Shown here: positions 41,504 to 49,945 of the stretch, piece by piece
How positions within the stretch are numbered: the stretch's first letter is position 1
Layout: every line of letters starts with the position of its first letter
DNA from: Photorhabdus akhurstii
Lineage (GTDB): Bacteria; Pseudomonadota; Gammaproteobacteria; Enterobacterales; Enterobacteriaceae
Direction of reading: 5' to 3'
Assembly (NCBI RefSeq): GCF_018448925.1
Contig: NZ_RCWE01000021.1
Span: 23,302 to 87,301, forward strand
Length of the DNA stretch: 64,000 bases
Notes under the pieces: model-generated
Database searches by the model: none
The model's input: the letters and a program-made list of their open reading frames with translations, nothing else
Told to the model about the DNA's origin: nothing
Translations under genes and position numbers: made by a program

Positions 41504-41672
41504 ATCTCAGGGCGGGGTGAAAGTCCCCACCGGCGGTAACATTAGGCTATCTTATGGATGGTATAGTGAAGCCCGCGAGCGCTCCGTTTGTAGTTATCTT
41601 TATGATAAAGCGGAGGTCAGCAGATCCAGTGTAACTCTGGAGCCGACGGTGATAGTCCGGATGGGAGAGAAT
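41504..41672 (+). promoter_or_regulatory. FMN riboswitch (RFN element) of ribB
   Basis: The conserved RFN blocks are present in order: ATCTCAGGGCGGGGTGAAAG, TCCCCACCGGCGGTAA, agcccgcgagcgctc, GGTCAGCAGATCCAGTGTAA, and CCGACGGTGATAGTCCGGAT followed by GGGAGAGA. It binds FMN and represses ribB (E. coli sroG). The downstream 41673-41830 leader presumably controls translation. Confidence 0.97.
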
Positions 41673-41830
41673 AACGGCATCTGTCGGGCTTTGTGCTCGT
41701 CTGTTGTTCCGGCTATGGTATTCACACATGATATTAATAATATTAATGTTATGACGTGATGTTATAGCGAGAACTCCTCAAGACCGCCCTGATTCTGGTA
41801 ATCCATAAATTTTAATGAGGTTTCTTTACC

Positions 41831-42484
41831 ATGAATCAGACGCTACTTTCTGAATATGGCACATCATCAGAACGTGTTGAACACGCCATTGACGCTTTGC
41901 GTGATGGAAGAGGGGTGATGGTGCTGGATAATGAAGATCGTGAAAATGAAGGTGATATTATCTTTGCGGCCGAAACAATGACTGTAGAGCAAATGGCACT
42001 GACTATTCGTCATGGCAGTGGTATTGTCTGCTTATGTCTGACAGAAAAGCGCCGCCAGCAATTGCAATTGCCTATGATGGTAGAAAATAACTCTAGCCCG
42101 TTCCAGACCGCATTCACTGTAACCATTGAGGCCGCTCAAGGGGTAACGACGGGAGTTTCTGCGGCTGACCGTATCACGACCATTCGTGCAGCGATTGCAG
42201 ATAATGCCAAACCCAGTGATTTGAACCGGCCGGGACATGTTTTTCCACTACGTGCCCAACCTGGTGGTGTGTTGGTTCGTCAGGGGCATACTGAGGCAGC
42301 AATTGATTTAGTCAGCTTGGCTGGTTTTAAACCGGCAGGTGTATTGTGCGAATTGACCAATGATGACGGTTCAATGGCGCGTACTCCTGAGGTGGTGCAA
42401 TTTGCGAAACTGCATAATATGCCAGTAGTCACTATTGAAGATCTGGTAATTTATCGCCAGGCAATGGAACAGAAAGCAAGCTGA
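41831..42484 (+). CDS. ribB: 3,4-dihydroxy-2-butanone-4-phosphate synthase
   Basis: This 217-residue enzyme converts ribulose 5-phosphate to formate and 3,4-dihydroxy-2-butanone-4-phosphate for riboflavin synthesis. The metal/acid-rich [16 protein letters not shown] (about residues 37-52), [47 protein letters not shown] and [14 protein letters not shown] are all intact. Length equals E. coli. It stands alone behind the FMN riboswitch. Confidence 0.98.
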   Translation: MNQTLLSEYGTSSERVEHAIDALRDGRGVMVLDNEDRENEGDIIFAAETMTVEQMALTIRHGSGIVCLCLTEKRRQQLQLPMMVENNSSPFQTAFTVTIEAAQGVTTGVSAADRITTIRAAIADNAKPSDLNRPGHVFPLRAQPGGVLVRQGHTEAAIDLVSLAGFKPAGVLCELTNDDGSMARTPEVVQFAKLHNMPVVTIEDLVIYRQAMEQKAS

Positions 42485-42538
42485 GTCGTAATTGTCCGAT
42501 AAACGGACGAAATATCAGTTATAACCTACATGTTCTCT

Positions 42539-42580
42539 AAAGTCACAGTTTACGCAAGCTGTGACTTTTCAATTTTTTTG
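42539..42580 (+). terminator. Terminator of ribB
   Basis: A 10-bp stem aaagtcacag / ctgtgacttt is followed by a T-rich tail with a seven-T run. A second small hairpin (gtccg / cggac) lies at 42494-42508. Confidence 0.85.
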
Positions 42581-42678
42581 AAAAACTCCATCACCGTTAG
42601 CCCACTGTTTTGCTTGTCTGAAAGGCGTAACCTGTCCGCAAGTATTAAAATTACCTATATTTGGTGTGGGAGGTCGTT

Positions 42679-43464
42679 ATGAATATTTCCAGAATGCCGG
42701 CACTGTTTATTGGTCATGGCAGTCCAATGAATGTACTGGGAGAAAATCGCTATACCAATGTGTGGCGTGAACTTGGTGAAAGACTGCCTGTACCTAGAGC
42801 GATTTTGGCGATTTCTGCTCATTGGTATACCAATGGCACAGCAGTAACCGCCATGAGTCAACCGAGGACTATTCATGATTTTCGTGGCTTTCCACAGGAA
42901 TTGTATGAAATTCAGTATCCGGCTAAGGGCTCGCCTGAATTGGCCGCTTTAGTGCAAGAGATGCTGGAACCTGTGGAAGTTTATGCTGATCATCATCAAT
43001 GGGGGTTGGATCATGGGACTTGGGGAATTCTGGTTAAGATGTATCCTCAGGCCAATATTCCAGTCATTCAACTGAGTATAGATGATACCAAACCAGCGAC
43101 GTACCATTATGAATTAGGGAAAAAGCTGGCTGTTTTACGAGATGAAGGTGTTTTAATCCTCGGGAGTGGTAATGTGGTACACAATCTTCATACCATGAAG
43201 CGGCAGGAACCTGATGCTGATCCGTATCCTTGGGCAGAAACATTTAACCGTTATGTGAGTGATAACCTTACCAGCAATGAACAGCCTTACCCTTTGATTC
43301 ATGCACTGGACAGGGAAGAGGGGCAGTTATCCAATCCATCTCCTGAACACTTTTTACCGTTGCTGTATATCATGGGAACGTGGGATAGGAAAGAAGCGGT
43401 TTCCATTCCTGTAGATGGTCTTGAGTCTGGTTCGCTGAGTATGTTGTCTGTGCAGGTTGGTTGA
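42679..43464 (+). CDS. ygiD: 4,5-DOPA extradiol dioxygenase-like YgiD
   Basis: This 261-residue LigB-superfamily protein is similar to E. coli YgiD, which opens L-DOPA to betalamic-acid-type products. Putative metal ligands lie in IGHGSPMN (His13), SAHWYT (His48) and SGNVVHNLHT, with HHQWGLDHGTWGIL and SPEHFLPLLYI also typical. I take the ATG at 42679 with a GGGAGG site; the TTG at 42661 is an upstream alternative. The ribB-ygiD neighbourhood is as in E. coli, where ygiD is also downstream. Confidence 0.93.
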   Translation: MNISRMPALFIGHGSPMNVLGENRYTNVWRELGERLPVPRAILAISAHWYTNGTAVTAMSQPRTIHDFRGFPQELYEIQYPAKGSPELAALVQEMLEPVEVYADHHQWGLDHGTWGILVKMYPQANIPVIQLSIDDTKPATYHYELGKKLAVLRDEGVLILGSGNVVHNLHTMKRQEPDADPYPWAETFNRYVSDNLTSNEQPYPLIHALDREEGQLSNPSPEHFLPLLYIMGTWDRKEAVSIPVDGLESGSLSMLSVQVG

Positions 43465-43498
43465 ATAGTTAACTTCTGTGGCTATCATATTGATTGAA

Positions 43499-43645
43499 AG
43501 CCCTTTCTCCTTTTGTTAGGATGACCGACGGCGAGATCATCGCCACCTTGTCCGCGGAAAGGGCTGCGCCCATGATCATTGAAACGATATGCCGTATGGC
43601 TTTCCCTTTTCTGTCTGATTGGCGGACACAGACTTTAGAAAAGGG
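43499..43645 (+). promoter_or_regulatory. Tandem SD-sequestering hairpins in the DUF1835 gene leader
   Basis: Hairpin 1 pairs agccctttc (43499-43507) with gaaagggct (43557-43565). Hairpin 2 pairs cccttttct (43604-43612) with agaaaaggg (43637-43645) over an inner gtctg/cagac. Both 3' arms contain AAAGGG followed by CTGCG, then a start codon (ATG at 43572 for a leader frame; ATG at 43654 for the main gene). The arms could also swap partners. An attenuation or translational switch is plausible. Confidence 0.5.
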
Positions 43646-43653
43646 CTGCGATC

Positions 43654-44772
43654 ATGACTCAACCCAGAGCTTCGTCTTTATTTTCCCCTTCACCATTTAG
43701 AATTACTCTTGAACAGCAGCGTAAGCGGGCAAAAGAGTTGCGTAATGCATTGCGACAATCATTTCCTGAAGCAATTGAGCGTTTTCGTCGCCATTATCCG
43801 CATTTAACGCAAGATGAATTGGTTCAACAGCACAATCGATTGAGTGATGCTCAGTGGATAATTGCCCGTGAACTGGGACTTCCGAGTTGGTCTAAATTGA
43901 AAGCCCATGTGACAGCGATGGAACAGGCCCGAATAGCGATCCAAACTCAGGGCTTAACACCAGATCATGAACTTTCGACGCTACATATTCGTTGCGGATC
44001 TGATATCCAGAACAATCTTACTCTGGCAGGCTTTCGCGGAGACTTTTTGGCCTACAGTGATCCATTCTGCCAAGGGCCGGTAGTGTCAGATAAGAGTTGG
44101 TTATCGAAACGGGTAAAATTTCTTTCTGAACATTATGTTGCACGGATTGGTGTCAATCAGAATCAACTTATTTATCAGCGTGAACAGGAAGAGCAAATTT
44201 TGTTATCTGCTTCTGCCAAATATCAGCGCGTCGTACTGTGGTTTGAGCATGATAGCTATGACCAATTGACTCTCGCCCGATGCTTGGCGCATTTTAATAG
44301 ATATCCTGCGTCATTACTGGAGATGGTGACAGTCAATCATTACCCTGGCAGCAGGCGGTTTATTGGGCTTGGGCAGTTGCCTGAGGAATCATTGCTTCTG
44401 TTGTGGCAGAATCGCCAGCCAGTTACGGCTATTCAGTGTCAATTGGGGAGCGAAGTTTGGGAGCAGTTTCGTTCAGATAATCCTTCACATTTAATTGAAA
44501 TGGTAGGAAAAGTAGCACATGAGCTTCCTTACCTCTCTCAGGCATTACTTCGTCATTGTCAGGAATTTCCTTCATTTGATAATGGATTGGGTTTGACAGA
44601 GCAATTAGTGCTGAATATTTTGGCGGAGCAGCCTTGTACAAATGAGCAATTATTTCAGCAACTGACAGAGCATCATGAACCTCTGCCTTGGTTGGGAGGT
44701 GTGTGTATCACGGGAGATCAATCTTGTTGGCGTTGGGATCAGCAACGGAGAACTCTGATATTTTCAGATTGA
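43654..44772 (+). CDS. DUF1835 domain protein
   Basis: This 372-residue protein has an N-terminal helical part of about 95 residues (EQQRKRAKELRNALRQSFPE and similar) of the kind fused to ankyrin-like or DUF1835 proteins. The DUF1835 domain follows, with TLHIRCGSDIQNNLTLAGFR, SDPFCQGPV and VVLWFEHDSYDQLTLARCLA. The C-terminal region resembles DUF3658 (LTEQLVLNILAEQPC). Function is unknown. Its SD is inside a hairpin. The gene is monocistronic, and the following sequence is accessory debris. Confidence 0.85.
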   Translation: MTQPRASSLFSPSPFRITLEQQRKRAKELRNALRQSFPEAIERFRRHYPHLTQDELVQQHNRLSDAQWIIARELGLPSWSKLKAHVTAMEQARIAIQTQGLTPDHELSTLHIRCGSDIQNNLTLAGFRGDFLAYSDPFCQGPVVSDKSWLSKRVKFLSEHYVARIGVNQNQLIYQREQEEQILLSASAKYQRVVLWFEHDSYDQLTLARCLAHFNRYPASLLEMVTVNHYPGSRRFIGLGQLPEESLLLLWQNRQPVTAIQCQLGSEVWEQFRSDNPSHLIEMVGKVAHELPYLSQALLRHCQEFPSFDNGLGLTEQLVLNILAEQPCTNEQLFQQLTEHHEPLPWLGGVCITGDQSCWRWDQQRRTLIFSD

Positions 44773-45178
44773 TATGTCAAACTAAAGTTGAAGATGCAGG
44801 TTTTGTTGAAACTTTGGTTGTAGATTGAAATATGTTAAAGATTCATGAGTAGATTAATAGAGTGCGAGCGAAAAAAGCCGTAAATGAGAATCACTGTAAT
44901 TAAAGTCACATAGCGACGGCGTGGTTCTAGATCTCGCAGAGGTTGAGCCGCCATGACGAAGGATGGCATTAAGTGTGTAATGGTGGATCGGTTCGGCATT
45001 GCTGTCGGTAAGGCAAATGGACTACCTGATCGGTAACAGGCAAGACAAAACAGCGAGGAATACTATTTCCTTGTTTTTGAAAACGTAGGTTTGTGAAAGG
45101 CGTGATATCGCTATTTTTCTTGAAACGATGTTATCAAAATACTACATTATCAATGGATTTCAATAATGAGGAATGGTC
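44773..45178. other. Gene-poor stretch before the vapD locus
   Basis: No supported gene is present. A 27-codon frame at 44953 (MTKDGIKCVMVDRFGIAVGK) has no similarity I recognise and no proper SD; it may be a coding relic. Confidence 0.45.
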
Positions 45179-45370
45179 ATGATAAGTGTTCCCCGAGTAC
45201 CTGTCGGTACAATTAAAAGCTTTGGTGCATTTGGGCCTAAATATGAAGTGGGGCAACTGATTCGCCCGTTAGAGGATGGTGACTGGTTGGTTGAGGTTGT
45301 GCTGGTTGAAACTGGTGAGAAGACTGAATATCGTCTGAAACATGTCAACGATGATCCTAAGGCGGCCTGA
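45179..45370 (+). CDS. DUF5397-like protein, probable VapD partner (antitoxin)
   Basis: This 63-residue protein starts MISVPRVPVGTIKSFGAFGP and contains YEVGQLIRPLEDGDWLVEVV. This matches the small DUF5397-type proteins encoded directly upstream of vapD, in the position of VapX in Haemophilus vapXD. The ATG at 45179 has GAGGA six bases upstream; an ATG at 45173 abuts the SD and is less likely. The stop abuts the vapD start (TGA-ATG), indicating coupling. The antitoxin role is inferred from position. Confidence 0.8.
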   Translation: MISVPRVPVGTIKSFGAFGPKYEVGQLIRPLEDGDWLVEVVLVETGEKTEYRLKHVNDDPKAA

Positions 45371-45651
45371 ATGTACGCCATTGCATTTGATTTAGTTGTT
45401 GTTGACACAGAACAGCATCATCCTAAAGGGGTCTCACAAGCGTACGCTGAAATTGGTGCAACGCTGGCGCAATATGGTTTTCGGCGTGTACAAGGCAGTT
45501 TGTATATCAGTGACGATGAGAATATGCTCAGCTTTTTATGGCGATCCAATCCCTCAAGGCGCAATCTTGGTTTCCTCCGTCAGTCCGTGATATTCGTGCG
45601 TTCCGTATTGAACAGTGGTCTGATTTTACGTCCGTAGTCAAAGATAAGTAA
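45371..45651 (+). pseudogene. vapD: VapD ribonuclease, frameshifted
   Basis: The first 55 codons encode a normal VapD N-terminus (MYAIAFDLVVVDTEQHHPKG, then VSQAYAEIGATLAQYGFRRV). VapD is a Cas2-like fold endoribonuclease. At a T5 run near 45530 the frame slips: the annotated frame ends in unrelated residues, while the adjacent frame continues MAIQSLKAQSWFPPSVRDIR and then AFRIEQWSDFTSVVKDK to a stop at 45651. Restoring one T (T6) gives a full-length protein. The locus is inactivated, phase-variable, or read through by slippage. Confidence 0.85.
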
Positions 45652-45688
45652 ATTGGCTATGACGTGTTTTTACATTCAATAATGTATT

Positions 45689-45952
45689 GTGTTTCATTGG
45701 AGTTTGAAACTTTATAATCAAACTCGTTCTTTTCCCGTTTTTAGTGATAGTGAATTTAGTTGCGAAGATTTGGTTTCAAATTTACTCGGTTTCTATAAGT
45801 CTGTATTACCAAGAAATTATATGTCTTTAACAAAGCCTAAAAATAAAGAATATGACTATAAGATATGGGGTTATTATGGACCTGTTGATAAATATCTTAT
45901 GAAAAAGATATTGTTATTAGTCATTATAAACCTACAACGATTTATGGCCTGA
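45689..45952 (+). CDS. Unrecognised small protein or gene fragment
   Basis: This frame of up to 87 codons starts with GTG after a stop and encodes YNQTRSFPVFSDSEFSCEDL, then VSNLLGFYKSVLPRNYMSLT. I recognise no family, and the lack of a good SD suggests it may be the truncated end of a larger gene. It ends 4 bp before the membrane-protein gene that follows, so the two may have been one transcription unit. Confidence 0.35.
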   Translation: MFHWSLKLYNQTRSFPVFSDSEFSCEDLVSNLLGFYKSVLPRNYMSLTKPKNKEYDYKIWGYYGPVDKYLMKKILLLVIINLQRFMA

Positions 45953-45956
45953 AATT

Positions 45957-46400
45957 ATGAAGAAATTAACCATAACAATAGTGATGATACTAATGATGGC
46001 GTTATCTTGTATATGTTTATTTTTATGGTTATTTATGATGCCTAATGTTCTTTATAAAGAAAGTGATTTTTTAAAGTATCATCTTCTTACTAATGAAAAA
46101 ATAAAAGAAGCTCCTCGTATTTCTAAAAATTATTTTTTTGAATATTATCCTAATGATGAATCATCGCCGATATATAGCTCCGTTTATTTTTGTGATTTGA
46201 TAGACATGGATAATAGCTATAATAGAATGATTAATTATATGAAATCAACTGGTTATACAGTAAATAATGATGAAATATGGTATATGAAAGGTTTTGAGAC
46301 TATATATGATGATTCTTTTATATTGTCAAAATCGTCTGTAGTTGAGAATGAGAAAAAAGAACATTGCTTAGCATTAACCTTCGCTGAAAATGTTAAATGA
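45957..46400 (+). CDS. Small membrane-anchored protein, possible immunity protein
   Basis: This 147-residue protein has an N-terminal transmembrane helix (residues 4-30; TITIVMILMMALSCICLFLW) and a soluble, presumably periplasmic domain of about 115 residues with Cys in SVYFCDLIDMD and KEHCLALTF. The family is not recognised. Codon use is very AT-rich compared with core neighbours, which suggests transfer. It converges on an orphan hcp gene 134 bp away; single-pass periplasmic proteins near T6SS genes are often immunity factors, but no cognate effector is visible, so this is only a suggestion. Confidence 0.6.
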   Translation: MKKLTITIVMILMMALSCICLFLWLFMMPNVLYKESDFLKYHLLTNEKIKEAPRISKNYFFEYYPNDESSPIYSSVYFCDLIDMDNSYNRMINYMKSTGYTVNNDEIWYMKGFETIYDDSFILSKSSVVENEKKEHCLALTFAENVK

Positions 46401-46499
46401 GTTTAATAAGCTCTAATTATTGTTTGATATTATGAAAACTATTCATAAAGGAAATAAATGTTTGATATTGGTTTTTTCAAAAGAGATAAAATAATTGAA

Positions 46500-46529
46500 A
46501 ATATATTGGGGATTTCTCCCCAATATATT
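46500..46529. terminator. Bidirectional terminator between the accessory gene and hcp
   Basis: A perfect 13-bp stem aatatattgggga / tccccaatatatt with a 4-nt loop lies 4 bp beyond the hcp stop. Confidence 0.75.
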
Positions 46530-46533
46530 AATT

Positions 46534-47013
46534 TTAACTGACCCTTTCATCCCATATACTATATCCAGATGTACCTGCAATATGGTGTTTCCATGTTATA
46601 TTGCCATAGGCAATGGATATTATTTCGTAGGGCTGTGCGTCATTATGGGTAAGTGAATTAGGATAATGGGTGGATATGCTTTTTATCGAGGCGTGCATAA
46701 TTTCAATTGAATAATATTTTTCCTGAGCACCATTATTTGATGTTCTATAAAAATCTAATCTACAATTGATAGATTCATTTTCTGATATTGCTATGCCTAA
46801 TAGCGGAGATGACTTATCTATAGGTTTAGTGATTGAGATAGGTGCATGATTAACATTCTGTTCTCTGCTGATATCGTGGTCAAATGAGTAAACATAAATT
46901 TCATTTTCATGACCAGTTTGATATTTATTGCCGATGGAATCATAGGTAGAACAACCACTGGATATAAGCCCTTGTTTCTTACCTGTAATGGTTAAATATA
47001 TTGTGTTCGCCAT
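46534..47013 (-). CDS. hcp: Hcp-family type VI secretion protein (orphan)
   Basis: This 159-residue protein of the Hcp (HcpA/EvpC-like) family has IYLTITGKKQGLISSGCSTY, SIGNKYQTGHENEIYVYSFD, KPIDKSSPLLGIAISENESI, HYPNSLTHND and the C-terminal AGTSGYSIWDE. Hcp hexamers stack into the T6SS tube and can carry effectors. The ATG at 47013 has AAAGG upstream; the frame extends 12 codons further without an SD. No other T6SS structural gene is near, so it is an orphan copy used with a system elsewhere. No C-terminal toxin extension is seen. Confidence 0.92.
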   Translation of the reverse strand: MANTIYLTITGKKQGLISSGCSTYDSIGNKYQTGHENEIYVYSFDHDISREQNVNHAPISITKPIDKSSPLLGIAISENESINCRLDFYRTSNNGAQEKYYSIEIMHASIKSISTHYPNSLTHNDAQPYEIISIAYGNITWKHHIAGTSGYSIWDERVS

Positions 47014-47122
47014 AGTATTTACCTTTATTATAAATTTATAAGGGTACAAAGTTTCTTCATTGGATATTTAAGGGAGGAATTTTGGATATTTAACTCTATT
47101 CCTCATTCCTCCCTATTCGGAA

Positions 47123-48283
47123 TTAATCCAAAATAATATGTGGGTAGAAGCGGGATAAATCCTGAGTTATAAGTTCGCTGTCTTCCCGCAAACCAATACC
47201 GCAAGGCTGATCATTTACCAGCCAGCTACCAATTAACGTATAATTGTCCCCGAATTTTGGCAGTGTATGAAATTGCTGAACGATCATACCTTCTTTACCA
47301 TAAGGGCCATCAACATTGGCAATTTCCTTGCCATTTTCAATAATACGGATATTAGCCCCCTCCCGTGAGAACAGTGGCTTAATAACATAGCTCTCCATTG
47401 CCGGATAATTATCATCGGCGAAATAAGCGGGTAGCAGGTTTGGATGATTTGGAAACATCTTCCACAACATTGGTAGCAATGCTTTGTTAGAGATAATACT
47501 TTTCCAGGCGGGTTCTAACCAACGAACGCCAGCATCTTCTAATTTGGTCGCGAAAATCTCACGGAACATCAGCTCCCAAGGGTAGAGTTTGAACAAATTA
47601 CTGATCACCTGGTCTTGCTGGTCAGTAAACTGGCCTTTTTCCCCCAGACCGATATCTTCAATAAATAAGAACTCTGTTGGAACACCCGCTTCCAGTGCAC
47701 AATCTTGCAAGTATTGAACAGTACCGCGATCTTCTTCCGTATCCTGACAGCAGGCCATGTGCAGTAAGCCAAAGCCATGTTCATCACGCAACTGAGCAAA
47801 GCGTTCGATCAATTGCTCTTGCATGCTGTTGAATTGATCGGCATGTGCTGGTAGTAACCCGGCATTCATCTGATCTTCTAACCAGATCCATTGGAAAAAA
47901 GCGGATTCATACAGCGAAGTTGGTGTATCAGCATTATTTTCCAACAATTTTGCCGGGCTTTTACCGTCGTAAACCAAATCTAAACGGGAATAGAGTGATG
48001 GCTGACTGGTAATCCAGGAGCTACGAACAAAATCCCAACAATGCTTTGGAATCTGAAATTTAGTCAGCAACTCTTCACTATCGACGACTTTCTCCACTAC
48101 CTGCAAACACATTTGGTGTAGTTCAGCGGTGGTAGCTTCGATTTCTTCAATTTGGGCAAGAGAAAACTGGTAATAAGCATCTTCACACCAGTAAGGTTCG
48201 TCATACATGGTGTGAAAATTAAAGCCATATTCTATCGCTTTTTCACGCCAGTCCGGGCGTTCAGTAATAGCAATACGTTTCAT
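47123..48283 (-). CDS. ygiC: ATP-grasp glutathionylspermidine-synthase-like YgiC
   Basis: This 386-residue protein carries the C-terminal amidase/synthetase-type ATP-grasp domain of the GspS family. It shows [56 protein letters not shown] and the end [21 protein letters not shown]. coli YgiC is 386 residues, has ATPase activity, and its amide-ligase substrate is unknown. It lies 6 bp downstream of ygiB; the pair forms an operon behind tolC in other enterobacteria. Confidence 0.94.
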   Translation of the reverse strand: MKRIAITERPDWREKAIEYGFNFHTMYDEPYWCEDAYYQFSLAQIEEIEATTAELHQMCLQVVEKVVDSEELLTKFQIPKHCWDFVRSSWITSQPSLYSRLDLVYDGKSPAKLLENNADTPTSLYESAFFQWIWLEDQMNAGLLPAHADQFNSMQEQLIERFAQLRDEHGFGLLHMACCQDTEEDRGTVQYLQDCALEAGVPTEFLFIEDIGLGEKGQFTDQQDQVISNLFKLYPWELMFREIFATKLEDAGVRWLEPAWKSIISNKALLPMLWKMFPNHPNLLPAYFADDNYPAMESYVIKPLFSREGANIRIIENGKEIANVDGPYGKEGMIVQQFHTLPKFGDNYTLIGSWLVNDQPCGIGLREDSELITQDLSRFYPHIILD

Positions 48284-48289
48284 CCGTGG

Positions 48290-48997
48290 TTAGCCTCCCA
48301 CTGAACGGGATGTGGAGCCAGAAGAGGCGCTGCTGCGTTGCATGGCTGACTGTTTTGCAACAGAGTCACCGAAGCCGCCACGGGTAATGGTTGTGGTTGT
48401 TGCTGGTTTTGGCGCCATAGCTGTTTTAGGCACTGTCATGGAACGACCGCCTGCGGTTGCAGGGCCATAGCTTTTACCCGACGCATCAACGAATTGACCG
48501 TTTGCCGGGCTGGTGGCGGATTTGGAGCTAAACAGAGGTTGTGACGGCGCTGAACCGCCTCCCATTAGACGCCCCATCATATAACCTGCCATCAGCGGCA
48601 TCCAGAAGCTGCCGCTTTGCTGCTGCTGTGCCTGAGCTTGGCCATTGGTGGAGGTACTGGAAGTAGAGGTACCAGGGCCAGCTTGTGCCGGGGTTTGAGT
48701 ACATTGTGCTTCACCAAATTCAGCAATACAGTCTTCTTTGGTGGCATATTTAGGCGCTGTTTTTTCCGCTTCTTTCAACGCATTGTTATAAGCAGTAGTA
48801 CATTGCTCACTTTGTGATGGATTGGCTTTAGAACATTCATCTGCATTCATGTAAAGAGAGACAGTTTCATCACTCTTTTCACAGGCAGATAACATGAAAA
48901 CCGCACTGACAGCCATTGCCACAGGTGCAAGGCGATAGTTACGCCAAGCCTTACGGAAGGTGCCGTGGTTAATATCTTTGGTCCGCTTTATTGTCAT
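48290..48997 (-). CDS. ygiB: DUF1190 lipoprotein-like YgiB
   Basis: This 235-residue protein has an N-terminal membrane segment ending in a lipobox-like MLSACEKS (Cys39), then [40 protein letters not shown], a Gln-rich low-complexity linker, [20 protein letters not shown] and a Ser/Thr/Gly-rich tail with [17 protein letters not shown]. It matches E. coli YgiB (223 residues), of unknown function. It is followed by ygiC on the same strand. Unlike E. coli, a divergent DUF2628 gene lies between ygiB and tolC. Confidence 0.93.
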   Translation of the reverse strand: MTIKRTKDINHGTFRKAWRNYRLAPVAMAVSAVFMLSACEKSDETVSLYMNADECSKANPSQSEQCTTAYNNALKEAEKTAPKYATKEDCIAEFGEAQCTQTPAQAGPGTSTSSTSTNGQAQAQQQQSGSFWMPLMAGYMMGRLMGGGSAPSQPLFSSKSATSPANGQFVDASGKSYGPATAGGRSMTVPKTAMAPKPATTTTITRGGFGDSVAKQSAMQRSSASSGSTSRSVGG

Positions 48998-49422
48998 AGT
49001 CGTATACCCAGATTTTAGGTGTCTATAATTCTTGCATGAAATAGTCTTAAGGATAGGGGAAATATGAACAAAATTAAAGCATAAACCTTCAAATTGCTAG
49101 CCTGATTTTTTGTCTGATAAAGGGATTGCCGGATATTGAGTGTCTGGTGTTCTGTTTAATCTGGTTTTAATGTTGAAAAACCTCCATTTTTTAGAAAAAT
49201 AGTGCTGTAATTAATATTTTATGGTATTAATCTGAAATCCATTAATTACGGTAAATTAAGGGTGATTGAATATGTAACATGATGATGTAAGTGAATCTAC
49301 TAATTATATTCTCTATTTTATATCTCCAGAAAATAATCCTAGGAATATAATCTTAAATTAATAACAGGCATTATTATATTATTGGTGTTGTATTTTCTAT
49401 TTTAATTAAGGAATTAAGTAGC
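48998..49422. other. Divergent promoter region, ygiB and DUF2628 gene
   Basis: AT-rich and without an open frame. It separates two divergent genes and probably holds both promoters. Confidence 0.5.
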
Positions 49423-49824
49423 ATGGATAAAATTCAATATCCAGAAAAGTGGCAGACGCGTTTTGCATTCTTTGAAAAAAATGGTGCTCCCAAAACGCCT
49501 GAGCATAAAGCTGCCATGAAAGCAGAACCCTCTATGCGTCGTATATTGTTGAACATGAATTTTATTGCCTTCTTTTTTGGTTTTATTTACTTCTTTGTTC
49601 TAGGATTATGGCGGAAAAATCTGACGTTATTTGGCATTGCTGTTGTCGTGATGATGATATTGGGGGTTATGGAAGGCGTTCTGGGGATTGAACTCCCTTT
49701 TGCTGCTATTTTGGCGGTTCAGTTTAGTTTTGCGGCAATATGGAGTACTACTGCTAATTATGCTTATTATTTGAAAGAAACAGTGAATAGCAAGAGCTGG
49801 AATCCATTTGAAGGACTTTTCTGA
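49423..49824 (+). CDS. DUF2628 membrane protein
   Basis: This 133-residue protein has three hydrophobic helices (about residues 46-62, 68-86 and 92-112). It has a soluble N-terminus containing KWQTRFAFFEKNGAPKTPEH and the phrase TTANYAYYLKETVNSKSWNP near the C-terminus, as in DUF2628/YigF-type proteins. The function is unknown. It sits between ygiB and tolC, where E. coli has no such gene, and converges on tolC. Confidence 0.82.
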   Translation: MDKIQYPEKWQTRFAFFEKNGAPKTPEHKAAMKAEPSMRRILLNMNFIAFFFGFIYFFVLGLWRKNLTLFGIAVVVMMILGVMEGVLGIELPFAAILAVQFSFAAIWSTTANYAYYLKETVNSKSWNPFEGLF

Positions 49825-49892
49825 GTTATATATTTTCTGCATTAAGGTAAATATCGGATTTTCTTTCGGAGTAAATTGCTGCTGATTGGAAA

Positions 49893-49920
49893 TAAAACAG
49901 CCCGCTTTATGGCGGGCCGT
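49893..49920 (-). terminator. Terminator of tolC
   Basis: On the minus strand an 8-9 bp GC-rich stem (cggcccgc / gcgggctg) is followed by ttttattt, 26 bp after the tolC stop. Confidence 0.85.
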
Positions 49921-49945
49921 TAATTAGTGAAGGTGAAAGAGTGAA

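Noticed and set aside
46458-46541. 27-codon frame MFDIGFFKRDKIIENILGIS with a good AAAGGA site
   Set aside because: It runs through the hcp terminator hairpin and overlaps the hcp stop; it may be the stub of a deleted gene, but there is not enough to call it coding.
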